A DNA stretch of 64,000 bases from Shinisaurus crocodilurus (taxonomy: Eukaryota; Chordata; Lepidosauria; Squamata; Shinisauridae): NCBI GenBank assembly GCA_021292165.1, contig CM037877.1, positions 213,404,716 to 213,468,715 of the forward strand, written 5' to 3'. Position 1 is the first letter of the stretch. Each line of letters begins with the position of its first letter. Shown here piece after piece: positions 1 to 11,597 of this stretch. The notes under the pieces were generated by a model, which searched no databases, was not told where the DNA came from, and worked only from the letters and a program-made list of their open reading frames with translations. The position numbers and the translations under genes were made by a program.

Positions 1-1081
1 GCAAAGTGCCTTTCTTACACTACTGGTGTGAACCACTGCCAATTTCCACACATCAGGTTTCCAGAGAGGGGGGCAGCTGGTGCTTAGCTGTGGTGAAGCG
101 CTGCACACACAGGACAGAGAGATGTTGTGATCCCAGAACTTATTTTGAGTAGCTAGTTCTGCTGTAGTTTCTATCTGCATTAGGCTCCTGACAAATTATT
201 CTGGATTTTCTTTTTTGTTTGAAGCAATAAAAGGAAGTTACGATCTGACTTTTGTAATGGAAATTACTTTTCTCTTTTTTTAAAAAAATGGGATTCTGTA
301 GTGAGAGGATCCAAACACCAAATAATCATGATTAGAGCCAGTGCAAGCTCTCCTGCTGCCTGAGGTGGGAGAGCACAGGCACATCTCTGCCATGTCTCCC
401 TGCATGCCACTCAGTGCCTCCCCCTCCCCGTGCACCTTGCCTCATTGTCCTCTTGCAGTCTCCCAGGACAGCTCTCCTCTGGAGCAGTTACCCATCCTCT
501 GCTTAGCCAGAGCTAACAGATAACAGGTGGCTGCTCTGGAGGAGAGGTGTCCCAGGAAATCACCTGCAGCACAGGCAATCTCCCGGGACACCTCTTCAGT
601 CCCCATAATACCTTGCCGTGTTGAAGGGCCCCATCAGAGCCAGTCATTTGGTGCTGGATGGCAGCGAGCGGAGGAGGTGGAGCAGGGAGGAAGGCAGTGA
701 GTGGAGGGGATGGCGGTGATGGGGTGGGGGTGACAATGACGGCAGTGGCAACGAGTGGAGGGGGTTGAGTGGAGGGAGGGCAGCAAAAGCAGGGAAGAAG
801 AGGGGTGGGGGCCTTTGGCAGCACCATGCCCAAAGGCACCTTGAAATCTTGCACTGGCCCTTGGCCTGGAACAATCCACATGGTAAACAGAAATATAACT
901 TCTGTTCCAGCAGGGACTGTGGTTAGTTAGTTTGTACTCGGCAAACTAACTCCAGGAATCTATAAGAACATGGCTCTACAGACCCATTAAGAAAAATAAC
1001 GAAGCTATGAAATATCCAGAATCCAGTGCTCCTTGCCACCTTCCCCCTGCATCAAAATGTCCTCTCTGTCATTATCTCCAG
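1..1081. other. Upstream intron or flank, no gene recognised
   Basis: No SCR-like or signal-peptide exon with usable splice sites is visible. A G/A-rich low-complexity tract of imperfect GGTGG and GAGTGGAGG units lies at about 655-790. The short open frames here have no recognisable features. Confidence 0.5.
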
Positions 1082-1267
1082 GAGATTGTGGCCGTCCAGA
1101 TGCAATTTCCTATGCTTCCCTAGCTAGTGGAACACTAAAAGACAGCTATCCTGATGGGACTGTTCTGCGATACCGTTGTATTCCGGGGTATGAAAATGTG
1201 CCCGGCACAAATCCTTCTATTCGATGTGCTGGCACAGAATGGTCAAAAGGTCCTGCGTTTTGTCGAG
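1082..1267 (+). CDS. Exon: SCR1 (CCP/sushi module)
   Basis: This 186-bp exon lies between an acceptor (tctccag, ending 1081) and a donor (gtgagt at 1268). It is phase 1 at both ends and adds 62 codons. The translation starts DCGRPDAISY, continues through PDGTVLRYRCIPGY, and ends EWSKGPAFCR. The four cysteines and the late tryptophan are all in the canonical CCP order (C...RC...RC...W...FC). An N-terminal DCG/NCG is typical of the first module in this family, which is why I number it SCR1; no earlier SCR is visible in the window. Reading continues past the donor without a stop for some distance, but the CCP ends exactly at the splice site. Confidence 0.9.
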
Positions 1268-1439
1268 GTGAGTACCTTTATCACAATTCTGCTTTTGCCA
1301 ACAACAGAATCTCTCATGAAATATTGACATGTGCAAAGATCCAACACTCTCAGAAACTTTCAGCAGTTCAGTTTCTAATTTATATCTTGTGCAGAGAAGA
1401 TGAAAATGCTGCTGATATGCTCTCAAACGAGTAACTTCA

Positions 1440-2474
1440 CTTACAGCACCATCCAATCTGGCTGCCCGTAACCCTCCAAACTCCAAGGATTGCAGGCATC
1501 CAATGAGCGAGGAAGGAGTGCAGAGGCTCACTTCCTCTGCCTTGCAAAAGACATAGACAGCCGATTTCAGCCATCTATGTCTTTTGCCCTGCTCACAAGG
1601 AGGAGGCCCTGCCATGTGGCTCCTTTTTCTTTTCCAGCAACGGCTCGCCTCCCCTCAGCGAGCCGCCCACACTGCCATCGGCGGTCCCGTCGCATCCGGA
1701 AGTGACACGACGGGACCGGCGGCGCGGGCGGCTCGCTGCAGAAAGGCGAGCCGCTGCTGGAAAAGCGGCTCCCTTTTCTTCTGCATGTGGCTCCTTTTTC
1801 TTTTCCAGCAGCGGCTCGCCTCCCCTCAGCGAGCCGCCCGTGCTGCCATCGCCGGTCCCGTCGCGTCATCTCCCCCCGGAAGTGACGGGACTGGCGATGG
1901 CGGCGCGGGCGGCTCGCTGAGGGGAGGCGAGCCGCTGCTGGAAAAGAAAAGGGAGCCACATGCAGAAGAAAAGGGAGCCGCTTTTCCAGCAGCGGCTCGC
2001 CTCTCCGCAGCAAGCTGCCCGCGCCGCCGGTCCCGTCGCGTCACTTCCGGATGCGACGGGACCGCCGATGGCAGCGCGGGCGGCTCGCTGAGGAGAGCAG
2101 AGCCGCCGCTGGAAAAGAAAAGGGAGCCACTTCAGGATGCGATGGGACCGGGTATGGCAGCGTGGGCAGCTCGCCTCCCCTCAGTGAGCCTCCGCTGGAA
2201 AAGAAAAGGTAGGGAGCGGTGGGAGCGCCTCCACGCAGCTCCCTGCCATGGAGCTGGCAGTGCTTTGCCGGCTCCCTGGCAGGGAGCCGTGGAGGCCAGG
2301 CGCGGCCAGCTTGCTCTGCGCCGGCTCCTGGGCGGCTCCACGCGGCAGCGAGTAACCCGGTGTGCTCGTTTTGCAAGACCTCGCTCATTTAGCAAGTCAA
2401 AATTTTTTGCAAAACTTTTGCTCGTCTTTCAAAATGCTCGCACACCGGGTTACTCGTAATCCAAGGTATTACTG
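1440..2474. mobile_element. Old repeat followed by GC-rich foldback DNA element
   Basis: Positions 1440-1600 match, by eye, a repeat also seen at 58210-58370 (shared phrase gccgatttcagccatct). From about 1600 to 2340 the sequence is very GC-rich and made of alternating direct and inverted copies of a module containing ggtcccgtcgc, cggaagtgac and cggctcgct. Near the right end taacccggtgtgctcg (2357) is repeated inverted as cacaccgggttactcg, and the end ccaaggtattactg + TA (2461-2476) is the same terminus as the mariner-like element at 40720-41091. The left terminus was not identified. No transposase is present. Confidence 0.55.
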
Positions 2475-3590
2475 TACATCAAAAAGTTAGGAAATAACAC
2501 GGATTGGGGCAGGGGTTGTTGTAGAATTTTGGGAGGTTAGAGTGGGAAGGATGATTATCCTGAGCATCACCCCGCCCAGCAGCATGCTGGTAAATGCTGC
2601 CAAGACTGTAGCCAAAACAGTACTGCTGAGAAACAAGGACAAGATGCTTGGGGGAACCGTGAGATTTGCATGATTAGGGAGGAAAACATTTTTAAGAAAG
2701 CTAGGGCAGGGGGAAGGAAATGTAGTGAGGACTGGGTATGCTCAGCAGTTACAGAACTTTGACTGTCAGTTGGAAAAGAAATAGGAAAGCTGTGTGTGTG
2801 TAAGCATAAGCGAAAAAGGAATGGCCTGCTGGAGGACGACGGGACTGTCTATCTCTCACCCTCCTATTGGGAGGTAAGAATATAGTGTGCAACATCTTGT
2901 TGTAGGCTCCACTGGTCCTCTCTAATGCAGAGTTTTCCCAGACATTTTGAGCTCATTACTACTGTTGGCCTTAGTACTTCTGTTCTGGAGAAGTACAGCT
3001 AGGCTATGCACTCTTAAGTGCATAGCCTAGCTGTGCACTTAAGCAGGAAAGAATTCCCTTGTGATTTAACTGCCCCTGCTGTGTGTTAAGCCAATATTTA
3101 TATTTATAAATAAATATTGTACAACCTGCTAGTTGTAGGCGTATATGGACAGCTATATAAGAAGCTGTTCCCTATTCAGTCCTTTGACCATCTATTCAAC
3201 TCCCCCCCCCCCCAAGCCATCTTCCCTCGAGGCTGTATACTATCTCCAAGGCTATGCTGCTTTTTTTTAGAAAAGTGTTTGCTGCTGAAAGTCAAAGGAG
3301 AGTTAGAAATGTTCCCACAATGCCAGTATGGCATTGCAAATGGCTGGTTGTTTTGAATAACTGCTACACAAAATACCAAAAGTCAAAATTAAAGTGTATT
3401 TGTCTCTGTGCGTCACCAACGGTCCCCATCCAACCTGACAGAGTTGAAGCAATTTTACCAGGAAGAATGGACAAACATTGCAGGATCCAGATGCACAAAG
3501 CTGATAGAGACGTAGATTCACAGTTGTAATTGCTGCCAAAAGTGCTTCTATCTGGTGAATATTTACACAACCAACAAGTGCCAGTTTCAT
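2475..3590. other. Intron sequence, with a perfect 18-bp hairpin
   Basis: No gene is recognised. At 2995-3034 two 18-bp arms (acagctaggctatgcact and its exact complement) are separated by four bases. A C-homopolymer lies at about 3204-3214. Confidence 0.5.
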
Positions 3591-3747
3591 AATCATAGAG
3601 TTGGAAGGGGCCTACAAGGCCATCGAGTCCAACCCCCTGCTCAGTGCAGGAAACTAGAGGAGGGGCCTCCCATCCAAATAATAACCAAGCCTGACCCTGC
3701 TTAGCTTTCCACGCTCAGACAAGCTGAGCCAGCGTGAGCCACAGGCC
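3591..3747 (-). mobile_element. 5S-rRNA-derived SINE with CR1-type tail
   Basis: Read on the minus strand, the copy contains gctaagcagggtcaggc, then a diverged C-box region equivalent to ttggatgggag, both from the internal promoter of 5S rRNA. It then runs into ggttggactcgatggccttg and ccttccaactctatgatt, the 3' end of the CR1 LINE at 58450-61121. Other copies are at 28776, 31747, 32051 and 37656. Confidence 0.8.
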
Positions 3748-5381
3748 TTTGTGTTTGTGTTTGTTCACTTAACTTTTGTGCCACAGTCAAAATATTTTGC
3801 ACCTTCACAGTGGTTGAGTACTATCTTGTGTACATCAAGTGGTAACAATGCCAATTAAATCCATTTCAATTCAAAGTTGTAAAACAACAAAATGTGGAAA
3901 AATCAAAGACACTGCAAGACACTATAAATCTCCCTTTTTTACAGTGATTACACAGAGGTGAGGGTTTTATTTCAAGCAATCCAAATATGTAAAATAAGAG
4001 ATTTACTAAAAGGCTTCAAATGGCCCTTGTGGTACCAGTATGTTTGATAGAGATACTGTCCTAATTGTAGATCCGTAATAAATTGTTTTCCCTAAATATA
4101 ACAAGTTCATTTTTGTTAATTGGCAAAAGCTGTCTCGTTTTAGTCATGTGACTAACTCTATTCAAATCTATAAGAATACTCAATTAACAAAAAAGTATAG
4201 GCAAGTAATTTTTGTGGTGCAGTAGGAATTTATTAAAACTCTTACATCTTGATCAACCAGCCTTCGCAATACCTCTTCTGTCATCTGCCTTGCATATTTC
4301 TTCTCTATTGCTCATTCATCTCTCAATCTGACCTCAGCTCCCTTTCTTGTCCATCTAATGTAGATAAACAGCTCTCTGAGCATGAACTGTCTGTCCCATG
4401 TATTACAACTAAATAAATAATGAATAGAAATTGTACTAGGCAGCTGCTAGCTACAGCCACGTTCCTTTCTTATCACGTACTTGGTGGGTTCGCATGTAAT
4501 GTGAGGCCAGCATGGGTGAATATCCCCGTGGGGTTTGTTGTTGCAGCGGCGTGGACCATTTTGAATATTCGAACCATGGCGGGAGCACACCATAACTTGT
4601 CATTATGTGCAAACCCAGCAAAGGGTGGGTTGTTGGGGCGGTTAACAAGCCACCTGCAACCCTTAAACAAGCCATGAATTATGGGTGGTATAGTAACCAC
4701 CCCTGCTACTGTTGGGCAACCTCCCCCCATTCAGGGGAATGGAGTGGAAAGACCACTAACTCCGGGGACTATAGGGGTGCAGGGGCCATGCCTATGAGTG
4801 CCAGCACTTGTGGCTTCACTCAGGAAGGACGGACAAAATATGTCAACTCTGACTGCTGTGTAGGTTTCCTTGAAGGCTTCACTATATCAAATTGAGGGTT
4901 ATTCCAACCAGTTTGCTAGTAATCTAAAACTACCAATACAATCTGCAGCAGATCTGAGGTCTCTCTCATTCTCCCAGGAGGATGAAGTGAGGCATAGAGT
5001 AGCTGCACTCAACCAAGATTGATCTATACAGACGGCTGCAACACAGATGACCAGTGTCACAATTTCATTCCAGACTCTGCTTCTATAACAGTTTTTTAAA
5101 TAATACTTTTAGTGTTACAGTTTGGTTTTTTGTATAAGTTCAGGCTTACAGAGGTGTTTGGTTATAACACGTGTCATTGTTACATATGTCTCTTATGCAT
5201 TACTGTTGTACTGTATTGCATTGTCATTTTTTGCCTGCAATAACGCCCGCCCACCTTCAACTGGGTCTGTTTGACTTTATCTGTAGTATGTTGTACTTTG
5301 AGGATCATCTCCTTTGTGTTGGCTGGCACTTTGTTTTAAGAATCAGGCATGTGGTAATACTGGTTCTAATTTTTCTTTTAG
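3748..5381. other. Intron between SCR1 and SCR2a, remainder
   Basis: AT-rich intron to about 4420. Positions 4480-4880 are GC-richer and look like an unclassified repeat, but I could not identify termini or coding parts. The pyrimidine-rich tract before 5381 is the SCR2 acceptor. Confidence 0.4.
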
Positions 5382-5478
5382 GAAGGAAATGCCGTCCTCC
5401 AGATATAGAGAATGGCAGAATAGAATCCACAGGTGACCTCCAGCTTGGTGATGTAGTAACCTTCACCTGTGAACATGG
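5382..5478 (+). CDS. Exon: SCR2, N-terminal half
   Basis: The 97-bp exon follows an acceptor (ttttcttttag ending 5381) and precedes donor gtgagt at 5479. It enters in phase 1 and leaves in phase 2. It encodes RKCRPPDIENGRI, then LGDVVTFTCEHG, giving the first two cysteines of a CCP module and the conserved NG after the first cysteine. The module stops in the middle, and the matching half is 21.8 kb downstream at 27264. A split second SCR is a known feature of CD46 and C4BPA genes. The separation here is mostly due to the tandem provirus, a hAT element and an L2 fragment in the intron. Confidence 0.9.
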
Positions 5479-6150
5479 GTGAGTTATATGCCACTTGTCA
5501 TAAGAGCTGGCTTTGAAAAAATCCTGGGAATGGGTTTGACTGACATGCATCCTTAACGTATTGAGAGTTCAAGTTAAAAAACTGAGCCATTAACTATTTA
5601 TTTAAGTATTATAATTATTTATAACCCAGCTTTATGGCATAAACCTTTCAAAGGCAAGTTTCAAGTAAAACCAAACTAAATTAATAAAATTACATAAGAC
5701 AATATCAAAACATAACTCAGCAGAATCTTTCTACAGGGCAGTTGGTGTCAGTTGGCCCTGGGTGGCGTGTGTGTGTGTGAGGAGGGGGGGATAGTCCAGC
5801 TGGAGCAGGCTCTGGTACCGTCTTCACCTACCTTCCCCACTCCCACTACTATGGTGTATTATTTTATAGCCTTGTTGTCCCTAAATGGCTTTCTGGCAAG
5901 CTGGATTGTGGATGGACAGTTCTGCCTGGCCATAGCTATGGGATTCTGGGGCTATGTTTCTGAGGATTCTAAATATGTATATATGAACTAGCGTTGTATT
6001 TTTTGTTACTGCTTTTGGCTGAATAATCATACGAAGGACTCTCCTTAACTACTCTTGTCTGATCATTTCTGGAGGAATAGAAGAGTTGTGCTCTGCTCTC
6101 CCCTTGGGCACTGTGGTGGTGGAGATTGGGCCTAACTACACGGCCTAGAG
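5479..6150. other. Intron sequence with possible LINE 3' remnant
   Basis: Positions 5590-5720 resemble a minus-strand L2-like 3' untranslated end (tttataacccagctttatgg type). A short GTGTGTGTG run is at about 5767. Nothing else is recognised. Confidence 0.35.
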
Positions 6151-7430
6151 CAGGGGTTCTCAACCAGGGGGGAATTCCCCCCAGGGGCGGAATTTTAGGG
6201 TTTCACGGGGGGAATTGGGACCACAGACTCAAACTGTTGGAATACTGATCTTTCTACAAATTACAATTCTACAGATTGCATTGTACATACCCGTATATAC
6301 TCGAGTATAAGCCAACCCAAATATAAGCCGAGGCACCTAATTTTGCCTCAAAAAACTGGGAAAACTTATTGCCTCGAGTATAAGCCTAGGGTGGGAAATG
6401 TACGAGGGGAGACTTGCATGCAGTTAGGCCAAGGAGTCCCGCCGCCACCCCCAGACACCCCCCGCCACCGTACCTGCACCCGCCACCGCCGAAAAAGCCC
6501 CGCCACCGAAAAAGCCCCCCCAGGACCCCCACCGCCACCCCCAGACACCCCCCCACCGTACCTGCACCCGCCGCCGCCGAAAAAGCCCCGCTGCCGCCAA
6601 AGCCCCTCCGCCGCCAAAGCCCCCCCAGGACCCCCGCCGCCACCCCCAGACACCCCCTGCCACCGTACCTGCACCCGCCACCGCCGAAAAAGCCCCGCCG
6701 CCTCGCTGCCTCGCCGCCGGTCCCGTCACTGCCGCCGCCGTTTCACCTCGCCGCCACCCGCTCGCAGCCACCGCCGCCGCCATCGCACGCCATGCCACCC
6801 GCGCCGGTCCCGTCATCACTTTCGGCGCGGCGGAAGTGATGCGCCGGGCCCCTGCTCCAGCGCGCTTGGCCGCCGCTGCTCTAAACAGAGCTCTAAACAG
6901 AGCGGCAGCGGCCAAGCGCGCCGGAGCAGGGGCCCGGCGCGTCACTTCCGCTGCGCCGAAAGTGATGACGGGACCGGCGTGGGCGGCGTGGCGTGTGATG
7001 GTGGCGGCGGTGGCTGCGAGCGGGTGGCGGCGAGGTGAAACGGCGACGGCAGTGACGGGACCGGCGGCGAGGTGGCGAGGCGGCGGCAGCGGGCTTCGGC
7101 GGTGGCGGGGCGGCAGCAGCGGCGGGGCTTTTTCTGCGGCGGCGGGTGCAGGTATGGTGGCGGGGGGTGCCTGGGGGTGGCAGGGGGTGCCTGGGGGTGG
7201 CGGCGGGGGTCCTGGGGGGCGCTGACCCTAGTATAAGCCGAGGGGGCATTTTTCAGCACAAAAAATGTGCTGAAAAACTCTGCTTATACTCGAGTATATA
7301 CAGTAATCTACAGGACATCACACCTTATTGTATGGCACAGATTAAGTCAGACAATCTTGGAAAGGGGGGGAATGACATTCTGACATATGGTGAAGAGGGT
7401 GCATGGGGCAAAAAAGGTTGAGAACCACTG
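6151..7430. mobile_element. Non-autonomous hAT-like element with 8-bp target duplication
   Basis: The element begins caggggttctcaacc and ends ggttgagaaccactg, an imperfect terminal inverted repeat. It is flanked by a perfect 8-bp direct repeat gcctagag (6143-6150 and 7431-7438), the length expected for hAT transposition. No transposase frame is present. A second, GC-rich foldback element occupies most of it (6293-7301), leaving only about 140 and 130 bp of the hAT element at the ends. Confidence 0.82.
6293..7301. mobile_element. GC-rich foldback (long inverted repeat) element nested in hAT
   Basis: The ends are gtatatactcgagtataag and its reverse complement. The interior is a near-palindrome centred near 6890 (ctctaaacagag), whose arms share the module ggtcccgtcatcac / cggaagtgatgcgcc. 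The left arm also holds about three tandem copies of a roughly 100-bp CCGCCGCCACC-rich unit (6430-6700). Long proline/alanine/glycine-rich open frames here are a consequence of GC-rich triplet sequence, not genes. Confidence 0.7.
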
Positions 7431-7476
7431 GCCTAGAGAGAGGGTGAGCAAGTGGACAGAGGCAACCTGCTCACTG

Positions 7477-8215
7477 CTTGTGCCCAGTGCACCATCCAGA
7501 ATGGGAGGGTGAGCAAGCAGAAATGAGATCAGCTTTAGGAATGTGGAGCTGCCACCCAGAAGTGCTGTTGGATTCTGCCCGTGGCCTCACCACCTTGGCC
7601 CTACTTCCTCCCTGCCAAATGCTCTGTTTCGATTACTGTAGTACACTCTATGTGGGGCTGCCCTTAAGGCTTGTTCAGAAGCTGCAGGTAGTGCAGAATG
7701 TAGCAGTGAAGTTATTGACTGGGGTGCTTTACTGACCATCTAATACCCCTGTGCTGAAGAATCTACACTGGCTGCCAGTCTTCTACTGAGCTAGGTTTAA
7801 GGTGTTGGTCTACAAAGCCCTATACAGCTCAGGACAAGGTTGCCTTAAGGAACATCTCTCTCTCTCTCTGTACCAACCTCCCAGGCCACTACGATCCTCA
7901 AGGGAGGCCCTATTGTCCATACCATGGGAGGCCCCATTGTCTATTTGGGGGTTGCATGGAGACGGGCCTTCTCTGCAGTTGTGCCCGCCCTGTGGAATGA
8001 TCTCCCCTCTGAAGTCAGGCCTAAACACTAGGGGTTTTTGTGTGTTTACTGAAAACATATCTGTTTGCTTTGGCTTTCTCTCCAGCTATGAACTATTTCT
8101 ATACCAGCCTCATGATATTGTATGTGTGGCCCTTTTTGTTTGTTTTTATTATTTTGTAAATCTGTCTGGGATTGGTTTCAAAAGAAAAGCGGTATATAAA
8201 TACTGTTAATAAATA
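7477..8215 (+). mobile_element. L2-type LINE, 3' fragment
   Basis: Translated pieces include YCSTLYVGLPLRLVQKLQVV followed by VLVYKALYSSG, recognisable as the C-terminal end of an L2/CR1-superfamily ORF2. The fragment ends with a simple A/T-rich tail (aataaataaata). It is 5' truncated and interrupted by stops. Confidence 0.75.
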
Positions 8216-8595
8216 AATATAGTTTCTATTATTACCAATGGAAGCTGTTTCCTAAGCTGAATTGCATAACAGAGGGGAGGTAGCTGGGGAGGGAAGTGAG
8301 GAAGGGGGGGCAAAGAAAATGAGATGGATGAATGGTTGGATGTTCGTGTGCTCGAGAGAAAAAAGAGTGCGTGTGAGGTGAGTCTGGCCCTGCCCAATCT
8401 CTGCTCCAGCCCCATCTACTGTTGGCATGTGGCCCAGGACAGATTTCAACTTAGGGAATGACCACCTCACAACAGGGAGAGTTTCCACACTTCGGCTCTA
8501 AAGCAACCTTTAGGTCCACATGACCATGCTTCTTCACTTTTTCTTTCATTTTGCTCTTCCTGAAGTGACAAAAGTGAATGCTCCCAAATCCTTTA
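8216..8595. other. Intron sequence, nothing recognised
   Basis: Short stretch between the L2 tail and the provirus; G/A-rich in places. No feature is supported. Confidence 0.4.
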
Positions 8596-8599
8596 TCTT

Positions 8600-9222
8600 T
8601 GTGGTAAAATATAATTTCAGTATATGATTTCTACGGTATATAATCACATAACTTGCAACAAATATTTCCTATGCTTTTACTTGTACGTAATCCTATGCTA
8701 CTCTGTATGTAGAAAGTTCTATCTCACATAATGAAAATGTAACACAATGTAACACTATGATGCTAATACAAATGGCCTCTAAGGGGCCTCTTGATTTCTT
8801 GTGACCCGTTGAAGTAAACCTGTGTCTAACAGTTAATTGGTATTGAGATAAGGAGAAGTTACTTCAAAGATGCCTTTCACTCCCTAAAAACTCCTCAGTA
8901 TACACAGGTCAATTAATTGTTATTTACTGCTTGAAAGAAAGACCAGATATTGTAAAAACATAATTATGTCACAGTAGAAAGAAACAATGAGCTCATCTTA
9001 TAGAATTTGTTAACACGCATGCGCAAGAGTAAGATGCTTGTAGAAAGAGTATAAGAATGCTTGTATTTCTAATGGTGGATTTGTCCCACTCTGCCTAGGA
9101 GTGGAGCCATACAGCGCTGTATTAGAATAAAAAGGAATTCTTTTTACCCGCTCTGGTTGATTTATTGGGCCATAAGTCAGCTGGAAAATGAACCTAGGAA
9201 GTGGCTTAACTTCCTTACCACA
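8600..9222 (+). repeat. Proviral LTR 1 (5')
   Basis: The LTR starts TGTGGTAA, ends TTACCACA, and is 623 bp. A TATA-like tataaga is at 9050-9056 and a polyadenylation signal aataaa at 9126-9131, placing R downstream of about 9080. It differs from LTR2 and LTR3 at about eight sites, including two CpG positions it keeps (aacgcatgcgc). Confidence 0.93.
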
Positions 9223-9225
9223 ATT

Positions 9226-9243
9226 TGGCGACTCCGCCGGGAC
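9226..9243 (+). promoter_or_regulatory. Primer binding site, copy 1
   Basis: Three bases after LTR1 the sequence tggcgactccgccgggac begins. It would pair with a tRNA ending GAGTCGCCA, the pattern of an Arg tRNA acceptor end. The exact isoacceptor needs a tRNA comparison. Confidence 0.7.
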
Positions 9244-10220
9244 CTCCAGCCCAGAGTTTTGGACATTCTTCCTCCATGACAAATTACCCAGCCAGCAATT
9301 GGTGAGTTCACCTCAATGGGTTTCTTGTAAGGGAGGAGATTGGTCCAGGATTCTGCTAAGGACGGTCTAAAAAGGGTAAACTGAATTCCGGTCTGGTAAG
9401 GCACCTAGGAGGTGGACTGACAGAGTTCAGTCACTAGGGGGAACCAGGAACTTCTGTGTGAATCCAAGCAGCGGGCATGGTGACAGGAGTAAGGTTCCCA
9501 AACTGGAGAACAACAGGTTTTTCAAGAGGGACGCCTCTTGTCAAACAGTTCTCCTAGGATATGGGCAAAATTGAACTGAAATACCTCCTTTTCATTTTTC
9601 TCTGGGGTTTGGTTATTGCATTGTGTTATTGATATTGTGTTATTATTATAGATATTGTGTTATTGATATTGAAAGGTATAGGATTTAGGAAAAAGGGAAA
9701 CCTTCAAAGAGGGGTGGCATACATGTGCATGTGAAAATGTCAATGTGCGTGTGTCATTAGAACCATGAACTGTTCGGTTTCTGAAGAGGCAGGGAAAGTA
9801 AGCATGGGTGTGTGTGTGTATTAGATTTATGAACTGTTACTAATACAGACAGACCCACATCTCTCTCTCCTCCGTTTATTAGAATTTATGAGCTGATGGA
9901 ATAAGGGCTGGTCCTAGGCCACAAGCTGAATACCGCCCTTCCACCAGACAGGGTCTCCCTCCCCATTTCCCAATCTCCCTGCTGAAGAATGTATATAAGT
10001 CACTGGGACTAAATCAGGTCAAGACGCCCTGATCTCTGTTTGCGAGGGGTAAAACCCAATGACCGACAGAGCTTCAAAAGCAAGTGGGCCTGATTGAACC
10101 CCCTCCCATGATCCAGTGATGTGTGAGTGTTGTGTGTTTGTGTGTGGACTGAACAAAAAGCACTACACACCCACCAGAGTGAGGAGATCATAACGGAAGC
10201 ATTCTGTGCCACAATACACC
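9244..10220 (+). other. Proviral 5' leader, copy 1
   Basis: This holds no long frame. A good splice donor (gtgagt at 9302) lies about 60 bp after the PBS, the usual position of a retroviral major donor. TG/TTATTGATATTG-like short repeats occur at 9610-9680 and 9720-9830. The leader is identical by eye in copy 2 (17801-18777). Confidence 0.55.
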
Positions 10221-11545
10221 ATGGGTGGGAATCAAAGTGTTCCAAAAGGGGCACCTTTAGCAATAGTGCTCCAAAAATTGGCCGCTTTACCTAGAAGTAA
10301 GACTTTGTCAAAAACACGGTTGCAAACTCTTTGTACTGAGGAATGGCCATGCATAGGGGGAAGTACTTGGCCCAAGAATGGGTCCTGGGAAAAACAGATC
10401 CTAAGGGACCTTCAGGTAGCCCTAGAGGACAAATTCCCAGGACAATTGGATTATTAGTATGCTTGGACAGAGGTACCTCCTACAAATAAACCCCCACCCT
10501 ACCTTACTCGTCAAGTTGGTCTGTATCCACTCTTGACCAACACGACACCAGTATATTCCTCCAGTGGCAGCAGTTGCACCGCAACTAGGAGGGGAGGGGT
10601 AGGTGATACAGGCTGGGCAGGAGGCAGTCTCTGGCCGCACAGAACTCAGGCAGACGTATCAATACGTCCCTCTGAGTACGCAAGAAATCCTCCTGTGGCA
10701 ATCCTCAACCCCAGGATTGACAGAGGACCCAGACCGTTTTGTACAGCGTATAAAAACCATTTTTCGCTCACATAAGCCTGATTGGTCAGACACTTTGGCC
10801 ATTTTAGAAGCACTCCTTCAGCCAGAACAGTACCACCGACTAAAAGCCCTTGTAAATGATGCTTTAGGAACACAGGCAATTGGGAACATCATAGCCTTCC
10901 CAAATGCTGATCCAGGCTGGGATATAACTGATGCTGCTGGGCAGGCCTTGTTTGAAAGGTTTAGGGACGTGTTGGTAACTTGTTTAGAAAAAATGGGGCG
11001 AAAAACTGTGAACTGGGCAAGGGTTAAGGAATGTTTGCAGTTGTCAGCAGAATCTCCAGCACAATTTCTGTACCGATTAAAACAACAAATCCGCTTGTTC
11101 GGAGGAATAGACCCTGAAGCCCCAGCCAATGAGCCTCTGGTGGTTTCTCTGTTTGTTGAGCATTCCCAAAAAGGATATAAGGGAATATTTTAAAAAGCAT
11201 TTCCCTGGATGGCAGGGCAAAAATTTAAACGAGATCCTGACCACTGCAAACCACGTTTTTCACACAAGGGAGGAGCTGGAGAAGAAAGAAAGGAAGAAAG
11301 AGACAGAGGCACAAGCCAAAATGTTGGGGGCTGCTATAGCACAAGGTCTTGGTTCAAGTCGAGGGGGGGGCAGAGGCCGTGGGAGAGGAAGAGGGAAAGG
11401 CTGGGCAGGAACGGACACGAGAGAAAAGATAGGACGGAATCAGTGTGGGTACTGCCGGCAGGTGGAAAAGAGAATGTCCGGTACGCCCCCAAGGTCTGCC
11501 AACAAGGGGCGCTGTAGAAGCAGTAACGAGAAGTGGGAACAGTGA
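10221..11545 (+). pseudogene. gag: Disrupted gag, copy 1
   Basis: Gag would supply matrix, capsid and nucleocapsid. The start at 10221 encodes MGGNQS, a myristoylation-type matrix N-terminus. The frame is closed by TAG at 10455-10457, continues in the same frame to about 10775, then shifts to the frame covering 10603-11193. That part contains capsid-like sequence (WSDTLAILEALLQPEQ). A further shift leads to 11129-11545, which has an Arg/Gly-rich run and the start of a nucleocapsid CxxC (CGYC) without a complete zinc knuckle. One stop and two frameshifts therefore prevent a full Gag product. The same lesions are in copy 2, so they predate the tandem duplication. Confidence 0.82.
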
Positions 11546-11597
11546 ACAGGAAGACTGACTAACTGAAGGAAAATTTTGTGATGCAGAGAGAGAGGGA

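Noticed and set aside
1584..2459. Long open frames in the GC-rich region (up to 291 codons)
   Set aside because: They run through palindromic transposon sequence on both strands, with repeated Ala/Arg/Pro-rich peptides and no domain.
6343..7259. Pro/Arg- and Gly/Ala-rich open frames on both strands
   Set aside because: Product of CCG/GCC-rich foldback arms; the same sequence is open in several frames.
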